From assembly GCF_030622045.1 (NCBI RefSeq), contig NZ_CP130886.1:1-64000 (forward strand): a stretch of 64,000 nucleotides of DNA. The letters run 5' to 3'. The position numbers were made by a program, and so were the translations under genes. This DNA comes from Planctellipticum variicoloris. GTDB lineage: Bacteria; Planctomycetota; Planctomycetia; Planctomycetales; Planctomycetaceae. The notes below the pieces were generated by a model. It was not told the origin of the DNA, did not search any database, and was given only the letters and a program-made list of their open reading frames with translations. The stretch's first letter is position 1, and every line of letters begins with the position of its first letter. Shown one piece after another: positions 46,376 through 54,491 of this stretch.

Positions 46376-47620
46376 GAGTGGCGGACAGAGCTCGCGGGCG
46401 AGAATCTCTCCGGCCGTCTGATGCCCCCTCTCGTTCCAGTGCCCGGTTCCCAGGGCCGTATTCAGGAAGCCGTGAAAAAAGACCTGTTCGCGCCGGGCGA
46501 TCTCGCGCATGGAGGGCGTGAGCAGGAGGACCGGTACTCCGGCTCGTTCGCCGAACTGTTGCAGGCGTCGATCGGGCTCGTCGAGGTCGACGACATGCAG
46601 TCGATCGGCCAGAGCCTGCGTGACGGCGGGGTCAGGAGCGACTTGAACGGCGTTGTTGAGCACGGCGATCACCAGTCGGGCGTCGTGTTGCCGAACTTCG
46701 ATGGCCATCTGCAAGAGGATCTGCTCGGTCACCTGCCAGGCCGTGCGCCAGTCGTCGTCGGGCGGCGGGGCAAAGACCCGGTCGTCGAGTCCGACCTCCG
46801 TGCTCTGCACGGCGGCAGGGGCTGCCGATTCGCGATGGCGGGCGTGATAAACGAGCGCCATCAGCAGGGAGTTCCGCCGGAGCAGGTCTTTCAACCAGAC
46901 GGAGGTGGAAGTCCGCATGCGGACGACTTCGGGGTCTGCGAGAAATGACAGGTCCAATTCGAGCCGGTCGCCGGCCAGGCGGTAAAAGGGTCTGCGGCGA
47001 TCGGGTTCGAGCGCCGGCGAATTATTGCGGACGTCATTTCCCGGCAGAAATGCGAGCACCACGAGATCTGGCTGGTATGCCCAGACACGGTTTCGGAGCA
47101 GTTCCAGTTCCTGCGTGGTTCCGAGCCCTGAAACGCCGAAGTTCAGGACTTCGACCGTCTGACCGGTGAATGCGGGGCATCGCTGCAACTCCCGTTCGAG
47201 AACCGACCAGAATGTCCGGGATTCGTCGACCTGCAGCGCCTCGGCGAAGGAGTCTCCCAGGACTGCGATGCGGAACACGCCTGCGGGTTTCTGCCGCGTG
47301 TGCTCGCGATCACGGAACCCGGCGCTGTTGATCCGGATCGCCGCCCGGCCCTCCTGGATCTGCGTGTACCGGAATCCCGGCAACAGACCGGCGCCGATCT
47401 GTTCGTCGAACACGTAGGGCGAACGATAGTCGAGGCCGAACAGCCGCAGCGCTATTTCCGCGACAAACAGCCCGAGCAGCAGTCCAAGTCCGAGCGCAAC
47501 CGCCGGAATCCACCATCGTCGTCGAGCGGGCGATCGTGTCTTCGCCGGCGGGGCGCCACTGGCGGCCCTCGGCCACCAGTGTCTGCGCCGATTCCCCGAC
47601 GGCAGCGAGGGATCAGACAT
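46367..47620 (-). CDS. SGNH/GDSL hydrolase with N-terminal membrane anchor
   Basis: A 417-residue protein. A transmembrane segment (about 37-60) follows a basic N-terminus, so the catalytic part is probably outside the inner membrane. The SGNH blocks are visible: VLGDSFAEALQV (block I Ser), GVSGLGTTQE (block II Gly), FLPGNDVRNN (block III Asn) and HWNERGHQ near the end (His/Asn). Likely an esterase or acetylesterase on a polysaccharide. Starts at the ATG at 47620, four bases after the upstream serine-hydrolase gene stop on the same strand, so the two form an operon. It overlaps the end of the SDR fusion convergently by nine bases. Confidence 0.87.
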   Translation of the reverse strand: MSDPSLPSGNRRRHWWPRAASGAPPAKTRSPARRRWWIPAVALGLGLLLGLFVAEIALRLFGLDYRSPYVFDEQIGAGLLPGFRYTQIQEGRAAIRINSAGFRDREHTRQKPAGVFRIAVLGDSFAEALQVDESRTFWSVLERELQRCPAFTGQTVEVLNFGVSGLGTTQELELLRNRVWAYQPDLVVLAFLPGNDVRNNSPALEPDRRRPFYRLAGDRLELDLSFLADPEVVRMRTSTSVWLKDLLRRNSLLMALVYHARHRESAAPAAVQSTEVGLDDRVFAPPPDDDWRTAWQVTEQILLQMAIEVRQHDARLVIAVLNNAVQVAPDPAVTQALADRLHVVDLDEPDRRLQQFGERAGVPVLLLTPSMREIARREQVFFHGFLNTALGTGHWNERGHQTAGEILARELCPPLSP

Positions 47621-47624
47621 GGGA

Positions 47625-48755
47625 TCAATCCGCCTGCCGCCACGACGCGGCAATCAGGTTGGACAGCCGGGCCAGTTGGCCGCCGGCGGGTTCCTGAGGC
47701 TGCGTCGACAGGATCACGGCAAAGGCTTCGGCGTCGGGATCCATCCACAGGACGGTCCCGGTCGCCCCCCAGTGACCGAAGGTTCGCGGTCCCAGCAGGT
47801 CGCCGAAATTGGCGCTGTGGGCCGGCCAGTGCAGCCGCCAGCCGAGGCCCCACGGGCGGCAGCGCCGCTCGTCTTCGGGGACATCTTTCATGCAGGCAAG
47901 CTGATTCGTCGTGGCGGCCGCCAGCGACGCCTGAGACAGCAGACGTCGGCCGGACGGAGTCACGCCTCCGTTGAGCAGCATGCGGGCGTAGGCCGCCAGG
48001 TCGCCGGCCGTGGTCAGCAACCCGCCCCAGGGAGCCCCGAGCTGTCGCCAGTAGCGGCTGTTCCAGTTCCAGTCGGGGCCATGCACCTGGGCTTCCGGCA
48101 GCCGGACCTCTGCGATCCGGTCGACCACTGGCGGCGTCCCGGTCCACCAGGCGTCCGGTCCGCCCAGCGCCGTCGCCGACATGCCCAGCGGAATGAAAAA
48201 CTCTTCGGCGAGCAGTTCCGGCAAGGGTGCGCCGGCGAGGCGGCTGACAATTTCCGCCAGCACGACGAAGCCCATGCTCTGGTACTGCACGCCGCGACCG
48301 GGGGCAAAGGACAACTCGCATTCGCAGACTCCCTGCAGGAAGCGGGAGAGGGGGGCGTTCTGCTGGCGCAATTCCTGGTTGTCGGGGAGCATGTCGGGGA
48401 GGCCGGACGTGTGAGTCAGGAGGTGGCGGATTTCGACGCCGTATTTTCCGTGCCGGCCGAATTCGGGCAGGTAGTCAGTGATCCGGTCCCCGAGCGTCAG
48501 CCGGCCGCGTTCGATCTGCTGCATGGCCGCCATTGCGACGAGCGGCTTGGTGATCGAAGCGACCAGGAAGATGGTGTCCGGACCAACGGACGCGGTCCCC
48601 GCTTCCGTCGGCAAACCGGCGAAATGCGACCGCCACGGACGGTGGCGTCCGCCGGCGACGACGGCCAGCGACGGAACGCGATCTTCCAGAATCAGGCGAT
48701 CCGCAAACTCGCTGACGCGGCGCCAGCCGGAATCGGAGATGGTCATTGGGGGCAT
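47625..48755 (-). CDS. Beta-lactamase-fold serine hydrolase (class C/EstB-like)
   Basis: A 376-residue hydrolase. The SxxK motif SITK (about 67-70) supplies nucleophile and general base; QYQSMG is the Tyr motif, and GHWGATGT is the HxG-type third motif. Such proteins are esterases or D-Ala peptidase-like enzymes; a beta-lactamase function is not implied. No signal peptide is clear from the chosen start. The ATG at 48755 has GGAG seven bases upstream. A frame extending to 48890 adds 45 residues made from repeat words (IRDQRSAISPLH, then IRYSLFATRSP) and is rejected. First gene of a two-gene operon with the SGNH hydrolase. Confidence 0.86.
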   Translation of the reverse strand: MPPMTISDSGWRRVSEFADRLILEDRVPSLAVVAGGRHRPWRSHFAGLPTEAGTASVGPDTIFLVASITKPLVAMAAMQQIERGRLTLGDRITDYLPEFGRHGKYGVEIRHLLTHTSGLPDMLPDNQELRQQNAPLSRFLQGVCECELSFAPGRGVQYQSMGFVVLAEIVSRLAGAPLPELLAEEFFIPLGMSATALGGPDAWWTGTPPVVDRIAEVRLPEAQVHGPDWNWNSRYWRQLGAPWGGLLTTAGDLAAYARMLLNGGVTPSGRRLLSQASLAAATTNQLACMKDVPEDERRCRPWGLGWRLHWPAHSANFGDLLGPRTFGHWGATGTVLWMDPDAEAFAVILSTQPQEPAGGQLARLSNLIAASWRQAD

Positions 48756-48779
48756 GGAATTCTCCGTGCTGGACCTGGG

Positions 48780-49016
48780 AGCGAGGGGGGAGCGAGTAGC
48801 GAACAGGGAATAGCGAATGGCCAGATGAAGAGGGCTGATCGCTGATCGCTGATCGCGAATCGCCAGAGACATTGACGGGTGCATTCTCACAGCGCTGCCG
48901 GCTTAGAGACGGGTCAGGCGTCGATGGTCGACTCGGCGGCGGTGGTCCCGCGGAATCGGGGATTGCCGCCCTTCCGTCTTCTCTGCGATACCCGATACCC
49001 GATACCCGAAGCCCGA
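48780..49016. repeat. Composite intergenic word-repeat block
   Basis: Upstream of the serine hydrolase. GAGTAGCG/GAACAGGGAATAGCGAATGG words (48789-48816) and a GGGCTGATCGCTGATCGC block (about 48831-48860), then at about 48988-49012 a GATACCC word repeated in tandem (three copies) next to the STAS gene end. Confidence 0.62.
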
Positions 49017-49017
49017 C

Positions 49018-49344
49018 TCACCCCACCGGCACGTCATGGATCTGCATCACCTGATCGAGGTGGGTGATCTCCAGGATTTCGCGGATGTCGTTGGAGGCGT
49101 TGTAGAGGTGGACCTCGACGCCCAGTTTGCTGACCGAGGCGAGCAGGCCGAGCATTCCGCTCGGGACAAGTTTGACGCCGGTCAGGTCGAAGGCCATGAC
49201 GCGCGAGTCGTGCTGCTTGACCAGCGCCACGATCTGGTCGCGGCAGTCGGCGAGGTTGAGGTGGTCGAGGATTTCGCGGCCGCCGAAGCCGATCACGGTG
49301 ATTTCACCGGCCTCATAGACCTCGAGCATTGCGGAATCGCTCAT
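49018..49344 (-). CDS. STAS-domain anti-sigma-factor-antagonist-like protein
   Basis: A 108-residue single STAS domain (GEITVIGFGGREILDHLNLA, then VMAFDLTGVKLVPSGMLGLL). The stretch LVPSGMLG includes the conserved region with the phosphorylatable Ser in SpoIIAA-like proteins; here the serine is in KLVPSGM. It probably regulates an anti-sigma factor or another partner by binding. The ATG at 49344 has AAGGG upstream. The longer frame to 49653 adds repeat-derived sequence and is not used. No kinase or sigma partner is adjacent. Confidence 0.83.
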   Translation of the reverse strand: MSDSAMLEVYEAGEITVIGFGGREILDHLNLADCRDQIVALVKQHDSRVMAFDLTGVKLVPSGMLGLLASVSKLGVEVHLYNASNDIREILEITHLDQVMQIHDVPVG

Positions 49345-49908
49345 GGCGGACCCTTCAGGGAGTAGCGAACAGGGAATAGCGAGCAGCCAGAGAGACGTCG
49401 CGCGGGTCTCGCCGCTCGCTGTCGATTTCTGAAACGTGGCCTTGGCAAGGGAGCGGCGGAGGATGCGCTTTGACCAGGATACAGCGTCTGTAACGCCAGC
49501 GATCGAGTCCGGGACGGATCGGCGGACTGCTACCGGGCCATGCACGACACATTCTGACACTTCCTTCAGTCTCTCGACAGAGGCGGACGGGAAATCCGCG
49601 TGAAGTGGCGGACGCGGATGTTCACGTGGACCGTCGTCGTGGGAGAAAATCATGGCAGTCTCTGCACAATTCTCAAATTTCCTGATCGCTGCAATTTGAC
49701 ACGGTCTCGCTGTGACCTAGGTTTGCGTGTCTTCGGAACGGTTCCGTCCTGAGCGTTCACCGTTCTAGCGACGCAGCGTGTTCCGGGGCAACGACTTATG
49801 GGGTGCAGAGGCAGGCGGCCTGTAGTGTTACGACCGTTTGACGCCTCGAGAAATAGCTGGAGGCCCGCAAGGCTCTAGCCGGTGCAAAACGCAGAGAGAG
49901 GTTTTGTC
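49345..49908. other. Gene-free interval upstream of flp (564 bases)
   Basis: Promoter and leader region of the tad cluster. The first part has GAGTAGCG/AACAGGGAATAGCGAGCAGC repeat words (49360-49386). A hairpin GCT-GGAGGCC-CGCAA-GGCTCT-AGC (about 49857-49880) lies 30 bases before the flp start. No small gene is supported. Confidence 0.5.
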
Positions 49909-50109
49909 ATGACCAAGTTTGTGAACAGCGTCAAGAAGTTCCTGGTTTCGGAAGACGGCCCGACGGCGGTTGAGTATGCCGTGATGCTCGCCCTGATCAT
50001 CATCGTCTGCCTCACCGCCATCGGCAACATCGGCACCAGCGCCAACACCAAGTTCGGCGAAGTCAACGACGCCCTGAAGGGTGGCGGCGCCGCTGCTCCT
50101 GCCACCTAA
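49909..50109 (+). CDS. flp: Flp-type major pilin of the Tad pilus
   Basis: A 66-residue type IVb prepilin. The leader MTKFVNSVKKFLVSEDG is cleaved before PTAVEYAVMLALIIIVC (Gly17/Pro18; Glu22 is mature position 5, followed by Tyr), the exact Flp motif. The mature protein is a long hydrophobic helix plus a short glycine-alanine tail. The ATG has GAGAGAGG upstream. It is the first gene of the rightward cluster flp - tadV - cpaB - rcpA - tadZ and should be processed by the TadV peptidase encoded 460 bases downstream. Confidence 0.93.
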   Translation: MTKFVNSVKKFLVSEDGPTAVEYAVMLALIIIVCLTAIGNIGTSANTKFGEVNDALKGGGAAAPAT

Positions 50110-50568
50110 GGCGAAGTGCTGACGGGACGGACCGCGGCAGGCGATCGATGTCGACTGCAGGCGGTCCGCGCCCCGGCGATCAGGGCCGTTCGCGTCAGCT
50201 TCCGTGGCTGGTTCGAACGGCCCTCTTTTCTGCCGGTCTGACGCTTTACCGTATTGGGAAAGTCCATGTTTCCGTTCTGGATCGAGCTGTCGCTGATGGA
50301 TCTCGAACAATGTCTCGGGGTGCTGGCGGCGGTCGGCGCCTGCGGGGTCAACCTGTTCGGCGGTCTCCGGTAGTTCGGTCACCGGTTTGAGGGACGCATC
50401 GACCGCCGTCTCCGCAAGTGATTCGGAGTCGGCGGTTTGTGCGTCTCGTTTGAATTGGAGACGGCTTCATCGGCGGCGGAGTCCGCGGGTGGAGTCGATT
50501 TCGGCGACCGGCGTCGTCGGTCGCGAGCAGCCTTCAGTCCCCCCTCACTGTCACGAAAGGTCTCTTCG
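50110..50568. other. Gene-poor interval between flp and tadV
   Basis: 459 bases in the tad cluster. It contains a candidate 35-codon frame at 50266-50373; otherwise no gene, terminator or repeat was identified. Confidence 0.4.
50266..50373 (+). CDS. Candidate small hydrophobic peptide
   Basis: An ATG frame of 35 residues (MFPFWIELSLMDLEQCLGVL, then AAVGACGVNLFGGLR) with GGGAAAG just upstream. It has a hydrophobic character and lies in the tad operon between flp and tadV. I do not recognise it; it may be a chance frame. Confidence 0.3.
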   Translation: MFPFWIELSLMDLEQCLGVLAAVGACGVNLFGGLR

Positions 50569-51120
50569 ATGGAATGGCAGCAGTTCCTGCTGGAAAACTG
50601 GCACGTCAAGTTTGTCGCGGTCGTACTGATCGTCGCCGCCTGGATCGACGGCCGCCAGCTTCGCGTGCCGAACTGGATTACGTTTCCCATGGTTCTCTCG
50701 GGCCTGGTCTACGGAATCGCCACGGGGGGATGGGCCGGGCTGTCCGCCAGCGCCTGGGGGATGTGCGTCGGGCTGCTCTGCCTGCTGCCGCTGTACGCGG
50801 TGGGGGGGATGGGAGCCGGCGACGTGAAACTGATGGCCGGCATGGGGGCGTGGCTGGGAGCGGCGATTACCTGGCACGCGTTCGTGGTGTCGGTGGTGGT
50901 CGGAGCCGTGATGGCGGTGGTGATGGTGGCTGCCAGCGGGCGGTGGCGACATCACTACGGCCAGTTCCTGATGATCTGGAACGAGTGGGTCATGATCCGG
51001 AACCCGCGCAAGCTGGCAGAAATTGCCGCGGAGCGGAAGCCGCGGATGGCTCTGCTGCCGTACGGGATTCCGATCTGCATCGGTTCGATCGGGTACTTCG
51101 CGTATGCCGGGCTGATCTGA
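50569..51120 (+). CDS. Prepilin peptidase TadV/CpaA (A24 family)
   Basis: Membrane aspartyl protease that removes the leader of Flp and the Tad pseudopilins. The 183-residue protein has about five hydrophobic segments and the two catalytic Asp residues: Asp27 in AAWIDGRQL and Asp85 in the GxGD motif GMGAGDVKLMAG (about 80-91). It lacks the N-terminal methylase domain of PilD, which is typical for TadV. The ATG at 50569 has AAAGG upstream. It is in the tad cluster after flp. Confidence 0.92.
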   Translation: MEWQQFLLENWHVKFVAVVLIVAAWIDGRQLRVPNWITFPMVLSGLVYGIATGGWAGLSASAWGMCVGLLCLLPLYAVGGMGAGDVKLMAGMGAWLGAAITWHAFVVSVVVGAVMAVVMVAASGRWRHHYGQFLMIWNEWVMIRNPRKLAEIAAERKPRMALLPYGIPICIGSIGYFAYAGLI

Positions 51121-51420
51121 GAGGCGGGCCGCGTCTCTTGTCTTCGGGATCTTGAGTCAGAGCAGAGTCCGAACGAGGTTTTATCGACCTTCGGGCGGGC
51201 GAATTCGTGCGGTCAGTCCAACCTGCATTGACGGCAAAGGCGTTAAAGGCTGAAGGGTCGACGGGATTCCGGCCGATGAAGAGGACTGCGAACGGGATTG
51301 TCTCCTGCTTCGTCTGAATCTCATCGGGGCTGGATTCTCGACCGCCGAACACCGCCGAAATCGGGTTGGCATCGCGAAAACCATTCCACGAGAAATCAGG
51401 CGTCAGCGGAGAGTCCCGCC
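51121..51420. other. Gene-free interval (300 bases) before cpaB
   Basis: No gene, repeat or hairpin was noted; a promoter for cpaB-rcpA-tadZ may be here. Confidence 0.35.
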
Positions 51421-52578
51421 ATGAAATCGAAGTCAATCATTCTGCTTGCGGTTGCAGCCGGCTGCGGCCTGGTGGCCATGCTCGGCGTGCAGCGCATGCT
51501 TTCGGGAAATCAGAACAACGGCGAGCAGGTCGCCATCCTCGTCGCACGGACGGACATCGATCCGGGCGTGCGGTTGGACGAATCGAATGTCGCGTTTCAG
51601 AACCTGCCGAAGGAGGCCGTGCCGCCGGGGGCGGTGACGAGCAAGGAGGAATTTGACGATCGGGCGCTGAAGTCGCGGGCGTTTGCGGGGCAGCCGATTG
51701 CGTTGCAGCAGCTCGGGGAGAAGGGAATTTACGGGTCGACGATCACCATTCCGGTGGGGATGCGCGTGGTGACCGTTGCGGTGAATGCGACGATGACGCA
51801 CAGCGGGCTGATGAAGGCCGGGGATCGCGTGGACCTGCTGGTGACATATAAGGTGAGCAAGCCGAAGGTCGGGACCGTTTCGAGGACGAAGACGTTCCTC
51901 AAGTACATCGAAGTGTATTCGATGGATCGGACGGTGGCGGGTTCGGAGAGGATTGAGAAGGCGGAATCGATTGCGAAGAACGTGTCGCTGGTTGTGACGC
52001 CCGAGCAGGCGAATCTGCTGAAGCTCGCGGAGAGCAAGGGGCCGCTGCATCTGGCGTTGCGGAGCAAGCTGGACGACGCGGACGTGGCGATTCACGATGC
52101 GGACGATTCCGTCCTGAACAATACGCAGGCGATTTTTGACGAACCGGAAGAGATGACGGAGCCCGAGCCGGCCCCCGCCGTTGCGGAGGTTGCGGCGGAA
52201 CCGGTGAAGCCGGTCGAGGAGGTTCCGCCGTCGGAGCCGGTCGAACCGCGCAAGGAAGGGCCGAAGAAGCCGAGTTTCGGGATGTATCTGGCGGACCGGT
52301 TTGCCTCCGCAGCGATGCGTGCTGCCAGCCAGCCGCTGCCGCCGGTGCAGAAGAAGATGTGGAAGATTGAGATCTACAGCGGGCCGGATCTGAAGGTGCA
52401 GGAGGTGGAGCTGCCGGTGATTGAGACGGAGGGGGCCTCGAAAGAGGATCGCCAGGCGTCGATCGATCCGGCCAGCGTTGAAGCCGCAAGAAGTTTCATG
52501 AAGGGTCTGTTGACTCCTGCGCCGGCCATGGTTGGCGTGCGGCAGGAGGGCGGGCCACTGAAGATCCGGGCGGAGTGA
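51421..52578 (+). CDS. cpaB: Flp pilus assembly protein CpaB/RcpC
   Basis: A 385-residue periplasmic component of the Tad system. It begins with an N-terminal membrane anchor (about 4-24, KSIILLAVAAGCGLVAMLGV), then a SAF domain (about 38-100, ILVARTDIDPGVRLDESNVA and FAGQPIALQQL) and the RcpC region (about 105-235, MRVVTVAVNATMTHSGLMKA and VDLLVTYKVSKPK). A Pro/Glu/Val linker (about 240-285) leads to a short C-terminal part. ATG has GGAG nine bases upstream. It lies directly before the secretin gene and probably helps position it. Confidence 0.92.
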   Translation: MKSKSIILLAVAAGCGLVAMLGVQRMLSGNQNNGEQVAILVARTDIDPGVRLDESNVAFQNLPKEAVPPGAVTSKEEFDDRALKSRAFAGQPIALQQLGEKGIYGSTITIPVGMRVVTVAVNATMTHSGLMKAGDRVDLLVTYKVSKPKVGTVSRTKTFLKYIEVYSMDRTVAGSERIEKAESIAKNVSLVVTPEQANLLKLAESKGPLHLALRSKLDDADVAIHDADDSVLNNTQAIFDEPEEMTEPEPAPAVAEVAAEPVKPVEEVPPSEPVEPRKEGPKKPSFGMYLADRFASAAMRAASQPLPPVQKKMWKIEIYSGPDLKVQEVELPVIETEGASKEDRQASIDPASVEAARSFMKGLLTPAPAMVGVRQEGGPLKIRAE

Positions 52579-52616
52579 CCTCCCGGTCCCAAGGTCACAG
52601 CAGTAGAGGTGCACGG

Positions 52617-54395
52617 ATGCCCCGCTCCAGTTGGTTTTGTCACGTCGCCGCGGCCCTGATGTCGCTGGGAATCTTCTGCGGACCCGGACTCGGGCGGCTG
52701 CATGCGCAGCAGCTCGAGCCGGTTCGTACCGCCGAAGGGGAAGCGATTCCCATTCTCACGTCGCGCATGAACGTCGAGATTCCCGAAAAGTCATCGAAAG
52801 TCCTGCAGTTCAGGACGAAAGTTCAGCGCGTCGACGGATTCGATCCGGAGGTCGTTTCCGTTACGGCGCTGTCCTCCAATCTGATTCGGGTGCACGCACT
52901 CACGCAGGGGGTCACGTCCCTGTCGGTCACCGATGAGAACGGCTCGATTTCGAATGTCGAGACGTTCGTGACCGGCGACGCCCGGCTGCTGCAGGCGGTT
53001 CTCAAGCGATCGTTCCCCGAGACCGTCGTCACGGTGACCAAAATCGGTCCGGAAGCGGTCCTGCTCCGGGGCTGGGTGACCGAACCGCAGCAGATCCAGC
53101 AGATTGTGGACATCGCCCGCCTGTACCATCCGAACGTCCTCAATCAGATGAAGCTCGGCGGGCCGCAGGAAGTCCAGCTCCGCGTCAAGGTGATGGAATG
53201 CCAGCGCTCCAAGATCCGCCAGTTCGGGTTTAACTTCGCGATCTCGGGGCAGCAGGCGGGCTTCGGCAGCACGCCGGGCAACATCGCTTCCCTCAGCGCG
53301 ATCACGGTGCCGTTCGGCGGCCCGGTCGGCGCCGACCTGGCCAGCGGCAGCTTCCGGAACGCGACGATGGCGCTCGGCATCGCCGGGAACTCGGCGACGT
53401 TCCAGGGGCTATTGGAGGCGCTGAAGAAGGAGGGGCTGCTGAAAATTCAGGCTGAGACGACGCTGGTCACCCGCAGCGGCGAACCGGCCCGACTGATCAA
53501 CGGCGGCGAGTTTCCGATTCCAGTTCCGCAGAGCCTGGGAACCGTGACGATCTCGTGGAAGGAGTTCGGCGTCTCGCTGGAATCACTTCCCGTCGTGATC
53601 AGCCCGACGCGTCTGAAACAGACGATTGTCGCGGAAGTCAGCGAACGAGATCTGTCGACCGCGGTGACCATGAACGGGACGACCGTGCCCGGCTTGACCA
53701 AGCGGACCGTCGAGACTCAGGCCGAAATGAACTTCGGCGAGACGCTTGTCATCGGCGGCCTGATTTACATGCGGAACACGTCGACCACCAGCAAGGTGCC
53801 GTTTCTCGGCGAGCTGCCTGGAATCGGCGCCGCCTTCCGCCGGGTCAGCTACGACCAGGCCGAAACCGAGCTGCTGGTCATGATCACTCCCGAATATACG
53901 GCGGCCATGCCGTCCGATCAGGTTCCGCCAATCGGGCCGGGCATGAGCACCGATACGCCGACCGATCGCGAGCTCATCGGCCAGGGACTCATGGAAGTGC
54001 CGATCTCCGGCGACGGCATGGAATACTGTCCGGCTCCGGACGTCCAGTATCAGTTTGCTCCGACGCCGAGCCCCGAGCTCAGTCTGCCGCCAGCTCCTCC
54101 GGTTCAGCCGGCGCCGGCCGCCGCACCCGCCGCCGTGCCCCCGGCCGAGGCGAACCGGTCGCTCCCTCCCGCCGCGGACGACGGTCCGATCATTCCGCTG
54201 TCGTCGCGCGGCGTGTCGAAGCGACCGTCGGGTGACTGGACCGCGGTGGCGCCCGAACGATCGGTTGCCACACGGAGTCCAACGAACCCGCGACAGGCTT
54301 CGACGCGATCGGGACGGGTCTCGACGGCCGCGTTCGAAACCGAGTCGGACCGGGCTCTTTCCGGTACGATCCAGCAGACGGGGGCCGCCCGCTAG
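52617..54395 (+). CDS. rcpA: Tad-type secretin RcpA/CpaC
   Basis: Outer-membrane secretin of the Tad pilus, 592 residues. It has a signal peptide (about 1-30), an N-terminal pilus-assembly domain (about 45-120) with a BON-like region, and the secretin core (about 190-440), whose LKIQAETTLVTRSGEPARLI and GETLVIGGLIYMRNTSTTSK segments are diagnostic. The C-terminal about 130 residues are Pro/Ala/Ser-rich and probably disordered. I chose the ATG at 52617 with AGAGGTGC upstream over a GTG at 52575 that overlaps cpaB. It is in the tad operon between cpaB and tadZ. Confidence 0.92.
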   Translation: MPRSSWFCHVAAALMSLGIFCGPGLGRLHAQQLEPVRTAEGEAIPILTSRMNVEIPEKSSKVLQFRTKVQRVDGFDPEVVSVTALSSNLIRVHALTQGVTSLSVTDENGSISNVETFVTGDARLLQAVLKRSFPETVVTVTKIGPEAVLLRGWVTEPQQIQQIVDIARLYHPNVLNQMKLGGPQEVQLRVKVMECQRSKIRQFGFNFAISGQQAGFGSTPGNIASLSAITVPFGGPVGADLASGSFRNATMALGIAGNSATFQGLLEALKKEGLLKIQAETTLVTRSGEPARLINGGEFPIPVPQSLGTVTISWKEFGVSLESLPVVISPTRLKQTIVAEVSERDLSTAVTMNGTTVPGLTKRTVETQAEMNFGETLVIGGLIYMRNTSTTSKVPFLGELPGIGAAFRRVSYDQAETELLVMITPEYTAAMPSDQVPPIGPGMSTDTPTDRELIGQGLMEVPISGDGMEYCPAPDVQYQFAPTPSPELSLPPAPPVQPAPAAAPAAVPPAEANRSLPPAADDGPIIPLSSRGVSKRPSGDWTAVAPERSVATRSPTNPRQASTRSGRVSTAAFETESDRALSGTIQQTGAAR

Positions 54396-54491
54396 GCGGC
54401 ACTCAGAATTCGTCCGCTGGTCGGCGAGGACGTCGGCCAGCGGACACCTTGACCGCAGAGAATCGCCCAGGTGGGTGAGGTGACGCAGACC

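Noticed and set aside
49857-49910. c-di-GMP-I riboswitch upstream of flp
   Set aside because: CGCAAGGCTCTAGCCGG resembles one arm of the aptamer, but the first conserved arm and the rest of the fold could not be found; only the hairpin was reported.
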